The notes beneath the pieces were generated by a model, which ran no database searches, was not told the DNA's origin, and saw only the letters and a list, made by a program, of their open reading frames with translations. DNA of 64,000 nucleotides from UBA2377 sp964429385 (lineage in GTDB: Bacteria; Verrucomicrobiota; Verrucomicrobiia; Opitutales; Opitutaceae), in NCBI GenBank assembly GCA_964429385.1, contig CAYSBR010000022.1, forward strand, positions 1-64,000, read 5' to 3'. The translations under genes were made by a program, and so were the position numbers. Positions 26,132 to 34,809 of the stretch are shown piece after piece. Each line of letters opens with the position of its first letter. Position 1 is the stretch's first letter.

Positions 26132-27355
26132 CTACTTCGCCGCGTGCTCCGCTACGGTGCGGATGGCGCGGGCGACTTTTTCGATGTAGGCGTCGGACAT
26201 GGCTTCGTTGATCGGGAGGGTGACGCCGTCGGCGAGGATGGCTTCGGCGACGGGGCAGCTGACCCGGGTGTAGTCCATGGTGGTGAGGCCGAAGTCGCGG
26301 ACGGGCCAGGTGCCGCCGAAGAAGTTGTGGTTTTGGAACACCTTGTAGCGATACACGGGCATGGGAATGTAGCCGGCGTTGGCGGCGACGCCCTGGGCCT
26401 TGAGCGCGGCCACGAAGTCGGCGCGCGTGGTCTTGAGGACGGAGAGGTCGAGCCGCAGGAAGTAGAACCAGTAGCTGTGATAATCGCCCTCGCGGGTGAC
26501 GGGCGGGAGCACGCCGGGGAGGTTCTGGAGGCGTTCGGTGAGGAGCGAGCCGGCGCGGTGGCGACGGCTGACGATGTCTTCCAGTTTGCCGAGCTGGGCG
26601 GTGGCGACGGCGGACTGGGGCTCGCTCATGCGGTAGTTGGCGGCGAGTTCGTCGGGATCGCGTGAGCCGGTGACGCGGTCGTAGCATTTGTCGCCCCACT
26701 TGGAGAGGCCGGCGCCGAGGTCGTCGCGATTGGTGCCGACGAGGCCGCCGTCGCCGCAGGCGATGTGCTTGAAGTCGTTCAGGGAATAGCAGCCGAAATC
26801 ACCCATGAGGCCGACGGGGGTGCCGCGGTGCTTCGCGCCCCAGGCCTGCGCGCAGTCTTCGATGACGGCGAGGCCGTGCTCGCGGGCGAGGGCGGTGATC
26901 GCGGTCAGGTCGCAGGGGTTGCCGGTGAGGTGCACGACCATGATGGCGCGGGTCTTCGGCGTGAGGGCGCGGCGGATGGCGGCGGGATCGGAATTGTAGG
27001 TGCGCGGGTCGAGGTCGGTGAAGACGGGGACGCCCTGCTGGAAAAGAATGCCGATGACGGAGCCCATGTCGGTGATGGGCGAGACGATCACTTCCTCGCC
27101 GGGCTTGAGCCGCAGCGCGGCGACGGCGACGTGCAGCGCGGCGGAGCCGGAGGAGGTGGGGAAGAGGTGCTTGAGCGGATAGTGCCGGCGGAAGTCGGTG
27201 AGCAGCGCATTGGTCTGCGGTCCGTTCCAGTAAAACAGGGATTTTTGCCGGACCATCTCGATGAGCCGGGCGAGTTCGGCGTCGCCCCAGCGCACGGGCT
27301 GGGGAACGGGTTCATCAACGATGGGGCTCAGGACGGGAGGAGTGGAGGTGGACAT
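26132..27355 (-). CDS. DegT/DnrJ/EryC1/StrS-family PLP aminotransferase
   Basis: A 407-residue fold-type I PLP enzyme. It shows the PTSSGSAALHVAVAALRL N-terminal block, VIEDCAQAWGA (the Asp that binds the pyridine nitrogen) and CYSLNDFKHIACGDGG, whose lysine forms the aldimine. These enzymes transaminate keto-sugars or inosose-type substrates, often for cell-surface or antibiotic sugars. Here it is beside two amidohydrolases and, across a TetR gene, an epimerase and a DHDPS-like lyase, so a role in breakdown or remodelling of an unusual sugar is possible. Confidence 0.88.
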   Translation of the reverse strand: MSTSTPPVLSPIVDEPVPQPVRWGDAELARLIEMVRQKSLFYWNGPQTNALLTDFRRHYPLKHLFPTSSGSAALHVAVAALRLKPGEEVIVSPITDMGSVIGILFQQGVPVFTDLDPRTYNSDPAAIRRALTPKTRAIMVVHLTGNPCDLTAITALAREHGLAVIEDCAQAWGAKHRGTPVGLMGDFGCYSLNDFKHIACGDGGLVGTNRDDLGAGLSKWGDKCYDRVTGSRDPDELAANYRMSEPQSAVATAQLGKLEDIVSRRHRAGSLLTERLQNLPGVLPPVTREGDYHSYWFYFLRLDLSVLKTTRADFVAALKAQGVAANAGYIPMPVYRYKVFQNHNFFGGTWPVRDFGLTTMDYTRVSCPVAEAILADGVTLPINEAMSDAYIEKVARAIRTVAEHAAK

Positions 27356-27368
27356 GAGTGAAAAAGGT

Positions 27369-27469
27369 TTTTAGCCACAGAGGGCACGGATAATCGCAGA
27401 TGAGATAACAGCGGTGAGGCGGCGAAAGCGCAGGGCTAATCTGGGTCCTTTGTGCCCAGCTGTGGCTGA
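27369..27469. repeat. Imperfect inverted repeat 'AGCCACAG'
   Basis: TTAGCCACAGAGGGCACGGA at the left faces GTGCCCAGCTGTGGCTGA at the right; the reverse complement of the right arm starts TCAGCCACAGCTGGGCAC. It fills most of the 120-base gap between the aminotransferase start and the preceding amidohydrolase stop and is related to other 'CCACAGAGGGCAC' genomic repeats. Confidence 0.6.
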
Positions 27470-27475
27470 GTCTGA

Positions 27476-28231
27476 TTAGAGATTGAAGAAGCGGCGGGCG
27501 TTTTCCGCGCCGATCAGGGTTTTGGTTTTGGCGGGGATGGGCGCGAGGCGGAGTTTGTCGGCCTGGGCGCGGGTGGAAAGGAGGGGCGTATTGGTGCCGA
27601 GCATGAGGCGGCGGGCGGGTATCACGGTGAGCAGGTCGTTCACAGTGTCGGCCCACTCGCAAAAGGCGATGTCGGCGGAGAAGTTGGCGTGCTCGGCGGC
27701 GAGGGCCTTCAGGTCGGGGCGATACAAACCGGTGAGAAGAACGGAATGATCGGGGAAGCGGGCGAGGAAGCGGGCAATGTCGGGATTGGGCACGCCTTTG
27801 ATCCGCAGAGCGAAGTAGCGGTGGCGTTCGTCCTGCAGGCGGACGTTGACGATGAGCTTGAGGCCGGCCTGGGCGAGCGCGCTCATGAAGGGATCGAGGG
27901 CGCGCGCGGTGAGCCGGTAGTTGTGGTAGTTGGGGAAAATTTTGACGGCGCGGAGGGGAGCGGCGGCCTGGCAGGCGGCGAGTTGTTCCGCCCAGTTGGG
28001 CAGCGCGGGGTTGAGGACCGGGACGGGCAGGAGCGCGGGGGTGCGGCGGACCGCGGCGAAGAGCGCGATGTTGGCCGGCATGGGATCGGGCAGAAAAACC
28101 GCGCCGAGGGGCGAGACGAGCGCGCGGCGAATGCCGCTGGCCGCGAGGTGGGTGGCGAGGGCGGGGGCGGTGCGCGCCGGCAGCGGGGCGAAAGGCCAGG
28201 GGCCCAAGTGTGCGTTGGTGTCAATGAGCAT
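27476..28231 (-). CDS. Amidohydrolase-family protein (metal-dependent, PF04909 type) 1
   Basis: A 251-residue TIM-barrel hydrolase. The N-terminus MLIDTNAHLGPWPF holds a modified version of the usual HxH metal motif (NAHLG instead of HxHxG). The end has MLGTNTPLLS where relatives have the GSD(Y/F) metal aspartate, here Asn. Loss of the first His and the Asp suggests weakened or altered metal binding. It lies 8 bases downstream of a second, canonical paralog, so the two are co-transcribed and may work together on a lactone or related ring. Confidence 0.75.
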   Translation of the reverse strand: MLIDTNAHLGPWPFAPLPARTAPALATHLAASGIRRALVSPLGAVFLPDPMPANIALFAAVRRTPALLPVPVLNPALPNWAEQLAACQAAAPLRAVKIFPNYHNYRLTARALDPFMSALAQAGLKLIVNVRLQDERHRYFALRIKGVPNPDIARFLARFPDHSVLLTGLYRPDLKALAAEHANFSADIAFCEWADTVNDLLTVIPARRLMLGTNTPLLSTRAQADKLRLAPIPAKTKTLIGAENARRFFNL

Positions 28232-28239
28232 GGCGCGGT

Positions 28240-29016
28240 TCAGGCAAGCGGGAGGTTCAGGAGCCGGGCGGTGTTGGCGAAGAGGATTTTTTGCCGCACC
28301 GCGGCCGGGATGCCGGCGCCGAGGATACGGCCGATGGTCACGCTGTTTTCGCGGATGGGGAGATCGGAGCCGTAGAGGAGCCGGTCGGGGCCGAGGTGTT
28401 CGACGGCGTATTCGACGAGGCCTTCCTCCGGATAACCGCCGGAGGTGTCCACATAGAGATTGGGCAGGGCCTTGGCCTCCAGCACACCGCGGAAACCGAT
28501 GCCGGTGAGGTGGGCCATGATGATTTTCACATCGGGATGGCGGCGGGCGAAGCCTGCGGTGTCGGCGGGGTCGCTCTGCCGCCGCCGGTCGCGGATGACC
28601 GTGGTGCTCCAGCTGTGCTGGAGGACGACGAGGTTGAAGGCGCGCGCGGCCTTGGCGATGTGGCGCATGCAGGGGTGGGCGGCATTGTTGGCGATCTCGA
28701 GTTTGATGCCGCGGAAGCCGGGCAGGGCGGCGCAGCGTTCGGCCTCGGCCATGACCGCGCGTTCGCCGAGCAGGGGATTGAGATAGACGAAGGCGGTGAA
28801 GTAGTCCGGATGCTCGCGGGCGAGCCGGGCGTTTTCGTCGTTGAGGATGCGCAGCTGCGCGGCATCGGGCGCGTCGCCGTAGCGCAGGACGTCGCCGAGC
28901 GCGATCATGTGCTCGATGCCGAGGCGGCGGCCGGAGGCGATGAGGCGGCGGACTTCGCCGGGCTGACGGCCCGCTTCGAAAAACACGGGGTGGGTGTGGA
29001 CATCAATGATGCGCAT
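28240..29016 (-). CDS. Amidohydrolase-family protein (PF04909 type) 2
   Basis: A 258-residue TIM-barrel metal hydrolase with intact motifs: MRIIDVHTHPVF (HxH), VVLQHSWSTT, IIMAHLTG and LLYGSDLPIRENS (metal Asp). Family members hydrolyse lactones, decarboxylate aromatic acids or open rings. The ATG at 29016 places the HxH motif at the canonical distance from the start. It diverges from the TetR gene by 74 bases and is the first gene of a minus-strand set that includes amidohydrolase 1 and the aminotransferase. Confidence 0.85.
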   Translation of the reverse strand: MRIIDVHTHPVFFEAGRQPGEVRRLIASGRRLGIEHMIALGDVLRYGDAPDAAQLRILNDENARLAREHPDYFTAFVYLNPLLGERAVMAEAERCAALPGFRGIKLEIANNAAHPCMRHIAKAARAFNLVVLQHSWSTTVIRDRRRQSDPADTAGFARRHPDVKIIMAHLTGIGFRGVLEAKALPNLYVDTSGGYPEEGLVEYAVEHLGPDRLLYGSDLPIRENSVTIGRILGAGIPAAVRQKILFANTARLLNLPLA

Positions 29017-29090
29017 GGGGCGGGAAATCCGGAGTAGGCTCAAGGGAACGGAGTGACAAGCGCGGGGAATGCGCCTAACGGGTGGAGGCG

Positions 29091-29729
29091 ATGGCCAAGA
29101 AGACCGCGAAAGCCCCCGTCCCGCGCCTCCCCGCGCGCGACCGTCTGTTGCGCGCGGCGATGACGCGCTTTGCGCGGGCCGGCTACGATGGCACGACGGT
29201 GGACGAGATCGTGGCGGCGGCGCGGGTCAACAAGCGCATGGTCTATCACTATTTTGGCGACAAGGAGCGGCTGTATCATGCGGTGCTGGCCGAGGCCTAC
29301 CGTTCGCTGGAGCTGGTGGAGATCGATGCGCTCGCGCACACGGCGGGCATTGATGCGCTGACCGCCGAGATCGTGCGTACGTATTTCGATTTCCTGGAGA
29401 ACCATCCCGAGTTCGTGCGGCTGCTGCTGTGGGAAAACCTCAACGACGGGCGGGGGCTGGCGAAGGCCGATTTCCGACTGAGCAAGGATCCGATGCTGAC
29501 GGCGCTCAACCGGTTGTTGCGCGACGGGATCGCGGCGGGGCAGATCCGCGCCGACATGGATGCGCGCTACCTGCTGATCAGCCTCATCGGGCTGTGTCTG
29601 GTTTACAGTTCCAACCGCTTCACGCTCTCGCAGTCGCTGCGGCTGGACCTCGGCTCCGCCGCGGTGCGCGCGACCGGCATCGCGCATATCACGCGTCTGC
29701 TGCTCGACGGGATCAAGGCGCGGCCCTGA
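29091..29729 (+). CDS. TetR/AcrR-family regulator
   Basis: A 212-residue regulator. The N-terminal HTH reads AMTRFARAGYDGTTVDEIVA, then ARVNKRMVYHYFGDKERLYH. The C-terminal ligand-binding part is all helical (FDFLENHPEFVRLLLWENLN resembles the TetR_C family of RutR/YcdC-like proteins). A GTG at 29082 is a possible longer start. It sits between the divergent amidohydrolase set and the epimerase-lyase pair; a palindrome at 29831 just downstream is a candidate operator. Confidence 0.88.
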   Translation: MAKKTAKAPVPRLPARDRLLRAAMTRFARAGYDGTTVDEIVAAARVNKRMVYHYFGDKERLYHAVLAEAYRSLELVEIDALAHTAGIDALTAEIVRTYFDFLENHPEFVRLLLWENLNDGRGLAKADFRLSKDPMLTALNRLLRDGIAAGQIRADMDARYLLISLIGLCLVYSSNRFTLSQSLRLDLGSAAVRATGIAHITRLLLDGIKARP

Positions 29730-29830
29730 GCGGGCGGCGCGGAGCCGTCGCGGGCCGGGGGAAACGGGAGCTGCCGGGGTTGCCGCCACGCGGGGAATCC
29801 TGCGGCTGTCCGGAGGATGAAGCGAGCCGA

Positions 29831-29850
29831 AAGTAACTAAAGGGTTACTT
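29831..29850 (+). promoter_or_regulatory. Palindrome, candidate TetR operator
   Basis: AAGTAAC-TAAAGG-GTTACTT is a perfect 7-base inverted repeat with a 6-base centre. It is the size and AT-character of TetR-family operators in an otherwise GC-rich gap. A TTGACC box follows at 29856, so binding here could block transcription of the epimerase gene at 29912. Confidence 0.5.
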
Positions 29851-29911
29851 GGGGTTTGACCTTGGGCCCGGCCCGGCCTGTATGCAGGGCAGGCCCGGCG
29901 CGGCCCCTCTT

Positions 29912-30955
29912 ATGAATCCCCTGCCTCCCCCCCAGACCGATCACGAGATTGAGACCCTGCTTTCGCAGCCCACGCCGGGCGCGATCGCGACCGCGCAACG
30001 TCTGGAGGGCGACTGCATGGTGCTGGGCGTGGGCGGCAAGATGGGCACGTCACTGGCGGTGATGCTGCGGCGCGCGCTGGATGCGGCGGGGAAGGGCGGC
30101 GTGAAGGTTTACGGGGTGTCGCGTTTCAGCCGGCCGTCGGCCAAGACCGAGCTGGAGAAATTCGGCATCACGCCGATCGCCTGCGATCTGGCCGATCCCG
30201 ATCAGGTGGCGCAACTGCCCGAGGTGCCCAATGTCGAATACCTCGCGGGGCAGAAGTTCGGCACCGATGGCGCGCCGGACGAGACCTGGATCCAGAACAC
30301 CGTGGTGCCCTCGCTGGTCGCGCGGAAGTTCCGCGCGTCGCGCATCGTCGTCTTTTCCACCGGGTGCGTCTATCCCTTCATGCCGACGGCGGGCGTCCAT
30401 CGCGGGGCGACGGAGCAGACGCCGGTGACCTTTCTTGGCGAATACGCCAGCACCTGCGTGGGGCGCGAGCGCGTCTTCACGCACTATGCGCGCAAATACG
30501 GCACCCCGCAGCTGATCTACCGGCTCAACTATTCGGTCGAGCTGCGCTATGGCGTGCTGGTGGACATCGCGACGCGCATCCTCGCGGGGGAGCCGGTGGA
30601 TGTGACCATGGGTTACTTTAACCTCATCTGGCAGGGCGATGCCTGCGCGCGTGCCATCCAGTGCCTTGAGCACACGGCGAATCCGCCAAAAATTCTGAAC
30701 ATCACCGGGCCGGAAAAACTTTCCATCCGCATGATCGCGGAGAATTTCGGCCGCCTGCTCGACCGGCCGGTGACGCTCACGGGGCAGGAGGCCGAGGCGG
30801 CCTGGATCGCCGATGCCAGCGAGTCGATCCGCCTGTTTGGTCCGGTGACCGTGTCGCTGGAGGCCATGATGCGGATGGTGGCCGGTTATCTGCAGGCCGG
30901 CGGCAAGCTGCTCGGCAAACCCACTCATTTCGAAACCCGCGACGGCAAATTCTGA
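29912..30955 (+). CDS. NAD-dependent epimerase/dehydratase-like protein (extended SDR)
   Basis: A 347-residue Rossmann-fold protein. The nucleotide-binding motif is VLGVGGKMGTSLA, a variant of GxxGxxG. FSTGCVYPFMPTAG holds the Thr/Ser of the active site, while the canonical YxxxK tyrosine region reads EYASTCVGRERVF, without the lysine in the usual position; catalysis may thus be altered. The stop is 2 bases before the DHDPS-like gene, so the two are translationally linked. Likely acts on a sugar or sugar acid. Confidence 0.78.
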   Translation: MNPLPPPQTDHEIETLLSQPTPGAIATAQRLEGDCMVLGVGGKMGTSLAVMLRRALDAAGKGGVKVYGVSRFSRPSAKTELEKFGITPIACDLADPDQVAQLPEVPNVEYLAGQKFGTDGAPDETWIQNTVVPSLVARKFRASRIVVFSTGCVYPFMPTAGVHRGATEQTPVTFLGEYASTCVGRERVFTHYARKYGTPQLIYRLNYSVELRYGVLVDIATRILAGEPVDVTMGYFNLIWQGDACARAIQCLEHTANPPKILNITGPEKLSIRMIAENFGRLLDRPVTLTGQEAEAAWIADASESIRLFGPVTVSLEAMMRMVAGYLQAGGKLLGKPTHFETRDGKF

Positions 30956-30957
30956 CC

Positions 30958-32004
30958 ATGGACCTCCGCTCCCACCTCCACGCCGGCCACGTCATCCCCG
31001 CCCAGCCGCTCGCGCTGGACGCCCGGCGCACGTTCTCCGAGCGCCATCAACGCGCCATCACGCGCTACTACCTCGACGCCGGGGTGGGCGGGCTGGCGGT
31101 GGGGGTGCACTCCACGCAGTTCGAGATCCGCGAGCCGCGGCACGGTCTGTTCAAGCCGGTGCTTGAGCTGGCCGCGCGCACCATTGACGAGGAGCTGGCG
31201 CGGCGGCCGCGCCCCTTCATCAAGATCGCCGGCATCTGCGGCCCCACCGCGCAGGCGCTGCAGGAGGCGGAGACGGCGCTCGGTTACGGTTATCAGGCCG
31301 GTCTGCTTAGCCTGTCGGCGTTCAAGAACGACACCGAAGAGGCGATGATCGCGCATTGCCGCCGCGTGGCGGAGGTGATTCCGGTGATCGGCTTTTATCT
31401 GCAACCCGCGGCGGGCGGGCGCCTGCTCGGCTATTCCTTCTGGCGGCGCTTCGCCGAGATTCCGAACGTCATTGCGATCAAGCTCGCGCCCTTCAACCGC
31501 TACCAGACGATTGATGTGGTGCGCGCGGTGGCCGAGGCGGGGCGGGATGACATCATCCTCTACACGGGCAACGACGACAGCATCGTCGTGGATCTCTTCA
31601 CGCCGTTCACCTTCGATGTGGGCGGCAAAAAAGTCACGCGGCGCATCGCCGGCGGCCTGCTCGGCCACTGGGGTGTATGGACGCGCGCGGCGGTGCGGTT
31701 GCTCGATGAGATCAAGACCGCGCGGCAGAGTGCGCAACTCGACGCGCGGTGGCTCGACACGGCGATCGCCGTGACCGACATGAACGCGGCGCTGTTCGAT
31801 GCGGCGAACAAGTTTGCCGGCTGCATCCCCGGGATTCTGGAAATCCTGCGCCGGCAGGGGCTGGTGCCCTCCGTCCATTGTCTGAACCCGCACGAAGTGC
31901 TGTCACCGGGGCAGGCGGAGGAGCTCGACCGGGTGTGCCGGGCCTATCCGCATCTGATTGACGATGATTTCGTGGCGGCCAACCGCGACAAGTGGCTGAA
32001 TTAA
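30958..32004 (+). CDS. Dihydrodipicolinate synthase/N-acetylneuraminate lyase family protein
   Basis: A 348-residue (beta/alpha)8 class I aldolase-like protein, longer than DapA (about 290). The Schiff-base lysine is in PNVIAIKLAPFNRY. The GVGGLAVGVHSTQFE segment replaces the usual GTTGE motif, so it is probably not a true DapA. Family members are aldolases or dehydratases for keto-sugar acids. It is the second gene after the epimerase (2-base gap), and M20 and AGE-family genes follow further on. Confidence 0.85.
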   Translation: MDLRSHLHAGHVIPAQPLALDARRTFSERHQRAITRYYLDAGVGGLAVGVHSTQFEIREPRHGLFKPVLELAARTIDEELARRPRPFIKIAGICGPTAQALQEAETALGYGYQAGLLSLSAFKNDTEEAMIAHCRRVAEVIPVIGFYLQPAAGGRLLGYSFWRRFAEIPNVIAIKLAPFNRYQTIDVVRAVAEAGRDDIILYTGNDDSIVVDLFTPFTFDVGGKKVTRRIAGGLLGHWGVWTRAAVRLLDEIKTARQSAQLDARWLDTAIAVTDMNAALFDAANKFAGCIPGILEILRRQGLVPSVHCLNPHEVLSPGQAEELDRVCRAYPHLIDDDFVAANRDKWLN

Positions 32005-32075
32005 GCCATGAGTCTTATAATCGGCCATTCCGATCGGGGCGAAACTGCTGAACTGCAGGCGGCTGGATTCGAACT

Positions 32076-32151
32076 GGTAGGGCCCGACCTCCGGGCGGGC
32101 CGATCATGGGTGCGTTGCGTTTTCCGGTCCGCCCGGAGGTCGGACCTTACC
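32076..32151. repeat. GC-rich palindromic repeat with 27-base arms
   Basis: The left arm starts GGTAGGGCCCGACCTCCGGG (32076-32102); the right arm (32125-32151) is its complement with about four changes. It fills the 204-base gap between the lyase and the M20 gene and differs in sequence from the palindromes at 22945 and 34684, so it represents another family. Confidence 0.88.
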
Positions 32152-32208
32152 CAAAACGGTTTTGGAGCGTTCCGGTGACGCTGTAATTCAAAATCATCTT
32201 AGCCTCGA

Positions 32209-33363
32209 ATGACAGCCGCCCATAATTTCCCCGCGCCAACCTCCTGCGAGGAGTTGCTCACGCAGATGGTGGCGCACGACACGGTGAACCCGCTGTTCGG
32301 CGGCCCAGCCGGCGGTGAGGCGGCCTTGGTCGCGCATCTGGAAAAACTCGCGCTGGGCTGGGGCTTGCAGGCGCGCCGCTGCCCCGTGCCGGCGGGCGGG
32401 GAGAACCTGCTCATCACCTGCGCGGTGTCGGCGTCGGCGCCCTGGCTGATCTTTGAGAGCCACCTCGATACGGTGAGCGTGGCCGGAATGACGGTGGATC
32501 CGTTCCGCGCGACCATGGCGGAAGGCCGCCTCCACGGTCGCGGCACCTGCGATACCAAGGGCTCGGGCGCGGCGATGTTCTGGGCCTTGCGGGAATACGC
32601 GCGCGGCGCGGCGCGTCCGCACAATGTCGGGTTGCTGTTCGCCCTGGATGAGGAGGCCCGGATGACGGGCGCGCAGGCCTTTGCCGCGCGGGAGCTGAAG
32701 GAGTTTCTGCCGCGGTTGCGCGGCCTGATCGTGGGCGAGCCGACGATGCTCCGGCCGGTGACCGCTTCCAACGGAGTCATCCGCTGGAAAACCATCACGC
32801 GCGGCCGGGCGGCCCATTCATCCGTCCCCGCCAACGGGCAGTCCGCCCTCTCGGCGATGCTGCGGGTGGTGTCGGCGCTGGAGTCTCGCTATGTGCCGAC
32901 GGTCACGAAGAGTCATCCGATGACCGGGCGCGCGGCGATGAGTGTGAATGTCATCCGCGGTGGCGCGCAGGTGAACATCATCCCCGATTATTGCGAGATC
33001 GAGTGCGACCGGCGCACGGTGCCGGGTGAGACGACGGCGCAGGTGCTGGCGGAGCGCGATGCCGTGCTGGCGGGGCTGACGGTCGAGCACAGCGACCTGT
33101 ATGTGGCCCCGGCGATGGGGGACGAACTTTCCCGCGGGGTGCTGGCCCGTTTGCAACAGGTGTTGCAGGCGCACGGACTCGACGGCACCGCGCAAGGGGC
33201 GCCCTATGTCACCGATGCGAGCCACTACGGCGCGGCGGGCGCGCCGACCATTGTGCTCGGCCCCGGCGACATCGCGCAGGCCCACACGAAGGACGAGTGG
33301 GTGGCGTGCGAACAGCTGGCGCTGGCGGTTGCCGTTTATGGCGGGCTGATGCGCGCGGAATGA
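32209..33363 (+). CDS. M20-family hydrolase (ArgE/DapE-like)
   Basis: A 384-residue zinc-dependent amidohydrolase of the M20 family. Metal and catalytic residues: His85 and Asp87 in ESHLDTV, bridging Asp115 in GRGTCDTKG, Glu148/Glu149 in LDEEARM, and a C-terminal His in QAHTKDEWV. The dimerisation domain carries AAHSSVPANGQSALSAM. The family includes acetylornithine and succinyl-diaminopimelate deacylases and carboxypeptidases. Beside an AGE-family epimerase, a role in deacylating an amino sugar or amino acid is plausible. Confidence 0.9.
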   Translation: MTAAHNFPAPTSCEELLTQMVAHDTVNPLFGGPAGGEAALVAHLEKLALGWGLQARRCPVPAGGENLLITCAVSASAPWLIFESHLDTVSVAGMTVDPFRATMAEGRLHGRGTCDTKGSGAAMFWALREYARGAARPHNVGLLFALDEEARMTGAQAFAARELKEFLPRLRGLIVGEPTMLRPVTASNGVIRWKTITRGRAAHSSVPANGQSALSAMLRVVSALESRYVPTVTKSHPMTGRAAMSVNVIRGGAQVNIIPDYCEIECDRRTVPGETTAQVLAERDAVLAGLTVEHSDLYVAPAMGDELSRGVLARLQQVLQAHGLDGTAQGAPYVTDASHYGAAGAPTIVLGPGDIAQAHTKDEWVACEQLALAVAVYGGLMRAE

Positions 33364-33379
33364 GCGGGTGTCGTGGCCG

Positions 33380-34618
33380 ATGAATCCCGCCGTCTCCGCC
33401 CAACGCGATCTGGATACCGCCCTGGCGGCTTTGCGCGTTGGAGAAAAGGGTGACCTGGCCGCCTGGTTGCGCGCGCATCTTTTCGGTCATGTGCTGCCTT
33501 TCTGGGAGCGGCATGCCTTCGATCCGCAGGGCGGACTCTGCACCTGCATCAGCGATGCCGGGGAAATTCTGAGCCACGACAAGTGGCTCTGGAGCCAGTG
33601 GCGGGCGGTGTGGGTTTTTGCCCGCATCTACAATACGCTGGACCGCAATCCCGTCTGGCTGGAGCGCGCCCGGGGGCTGGCGGAATTCTGTCTGCGTCAT
33701 GGCTGGGATGAGGACGCGCAGGCCTGGTCGCTCCTGCTGGCGCGCGACGGTCGCGTGCTGCGCGGCTGCGAGAGCATCTATGTGGACGCCTTTGCGGTGT
33801 ATGGCCTCGGCGAACTTTATCGCGCGACCGGGGAGCCCGCCTTCCGGCAGTGGGCGGTGCGCACGGCGGATGCGGTGTACACGCGGCTTGGGCAGCCTTA
33901 CGACCGGTTGCCGCATTTTCCCTATCCGATCCCCGCGGGAGCCAAGCCGCAGGGCATCCCGATGATGTGGTCGCTGAAGTTTGCCGAACTCGGGACGATC
34001 CTTGGCGAGGCGCGCTACCTGGAGGCGGCGCGGCGGCTGGCGGACGAGATCTTTACGCATCACTACGATCCCGGGGCGGATCTGGTGCGGGAATTCGTGC
34101 GGCAGGAGGGCGGGCGTTACGCCGGACCGGAAGGCAAGGTCGTGGTGCCGGGGCATGTCATCGAGAACATGTGGTTTCAGCTCGATGTGCTGGCGCAGGC
34201 GGGTGGTGATCCGGCGCGGGGCGCGGCCGCGCACCGGCTGACGCTGCGTCATCTCGACCTCGGCTGGGACCACGCGCACGGCGGCCTGCGGCTGGCGGTA
34301 AACGACGATGGCAGCGAGCCGGTGGCGTGGAACTTCGCCGACACGAAACTCTGGTGGCCGCACACGGAGATTCTCATTTCCGTCCTGCGCGGCTGGAAGG
34401 ACACCGGGCGCGCGGAGTTTCTGGGCTGGTATGAAAAGGTGTGGCGGCTCTGTCTCGGGCATTACGTGGACTGGACGCACGGCGAGTGGCGGCAAAAACT
34501 GAACCGCGATCTCACGCCGATGAGCGGCGTCGTGGCGCTGCCGGTGAAAGATCCTTTCCACCTGCCGCGCAGCCTCATCCTGCAGATCGAGCTGCTGGAG
34601 CGTCGACCCCCGGCCTGA
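33380..34618 (+). CDS. N-acylglucosamine 2-epimerase (AGE) family protein
   Basis: A 412-residue (alpha/alpha)6-barrel isomerase. Recognisable segments are FDPQGGLCTCISDAG, KWLWSQWRAVWVFARIYN, a central PGHVIENMWFQLDV (His of the catalytic pair) and WWPHTEILISVLRGW (second His). The family interconverts GlcNAc/ManNAc, cellobiose or mannose/glucose. The ATG at 33380 is preferred over GTG at 33368. It begins 16 bases after the M20 stop. Together with the lyase-family gene upstream this could form a sugar-amine catabolic route. Confidence 0.9.
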   Translation: MNPAVSAQRDLDTALAALRVGEKGDLAAWLRAHLFGHVLPFWERHAFDPQGGLCTCISDAGEILSHDKWLWSQWRAVWVFARIYNTLDRNPVWLERARGLAEFCLRHGWDEDAQAWSLLLARDGRVLRGCESIYVDAFAVYGLGELYRATGEPAFRQWAVRTADAVYTRLGQPYDRLPHFPYPIPAGAKPQGIPMMWSLKFAELGTILGEARYLEAARRLADEIFTHHYDPGADLVREFVRQEGGRYAGPEGKVVVPGHVIENMWFQLDVLAQAGGDPARGAAAHRLTLRHLDLGWDHAHGGLRLAVNDDGSEPVAWNFADTKLWWPHTEILISVLRGWKDTGRAEFLGWYEKVWRLCLGHYVDWTHGEWRQKLNRDLTPMSGVVALPVKDPFHLPRSLILQIELLERRPPA

Positions 34619-34683
34619 GCAAAGGGCTGTCCTCCCGTTCTTCCTGTTGGATGGAGTGAGTCAAAAACAGAATGAAGAACAAG

Positions 34684-34759
34684 GTGGGCCGTGCGCTCCG
34701 CGCGCGGCAGGGAGGTGGTCCCCTCTTTCAAACCGCCGCGCGCGGAGCGCACGGCCCAC
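34684..34759. repeat. GC-rich palindromic element, copy C
   Basis: Arms at 34684-34708 and 34735-34759 are identical to those of copy A at 22945 and perfectly complementary to each other. It lies in the 392-base gap between two convergent genes, 65 bases after the AGE gene. Confidence 0.93.
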
Positions 34760-34809
34760 CCTGAAAAGCGTTTCATGCCGATGGCCCGATTTAGCCACCG
34801 ATCGCTCCG

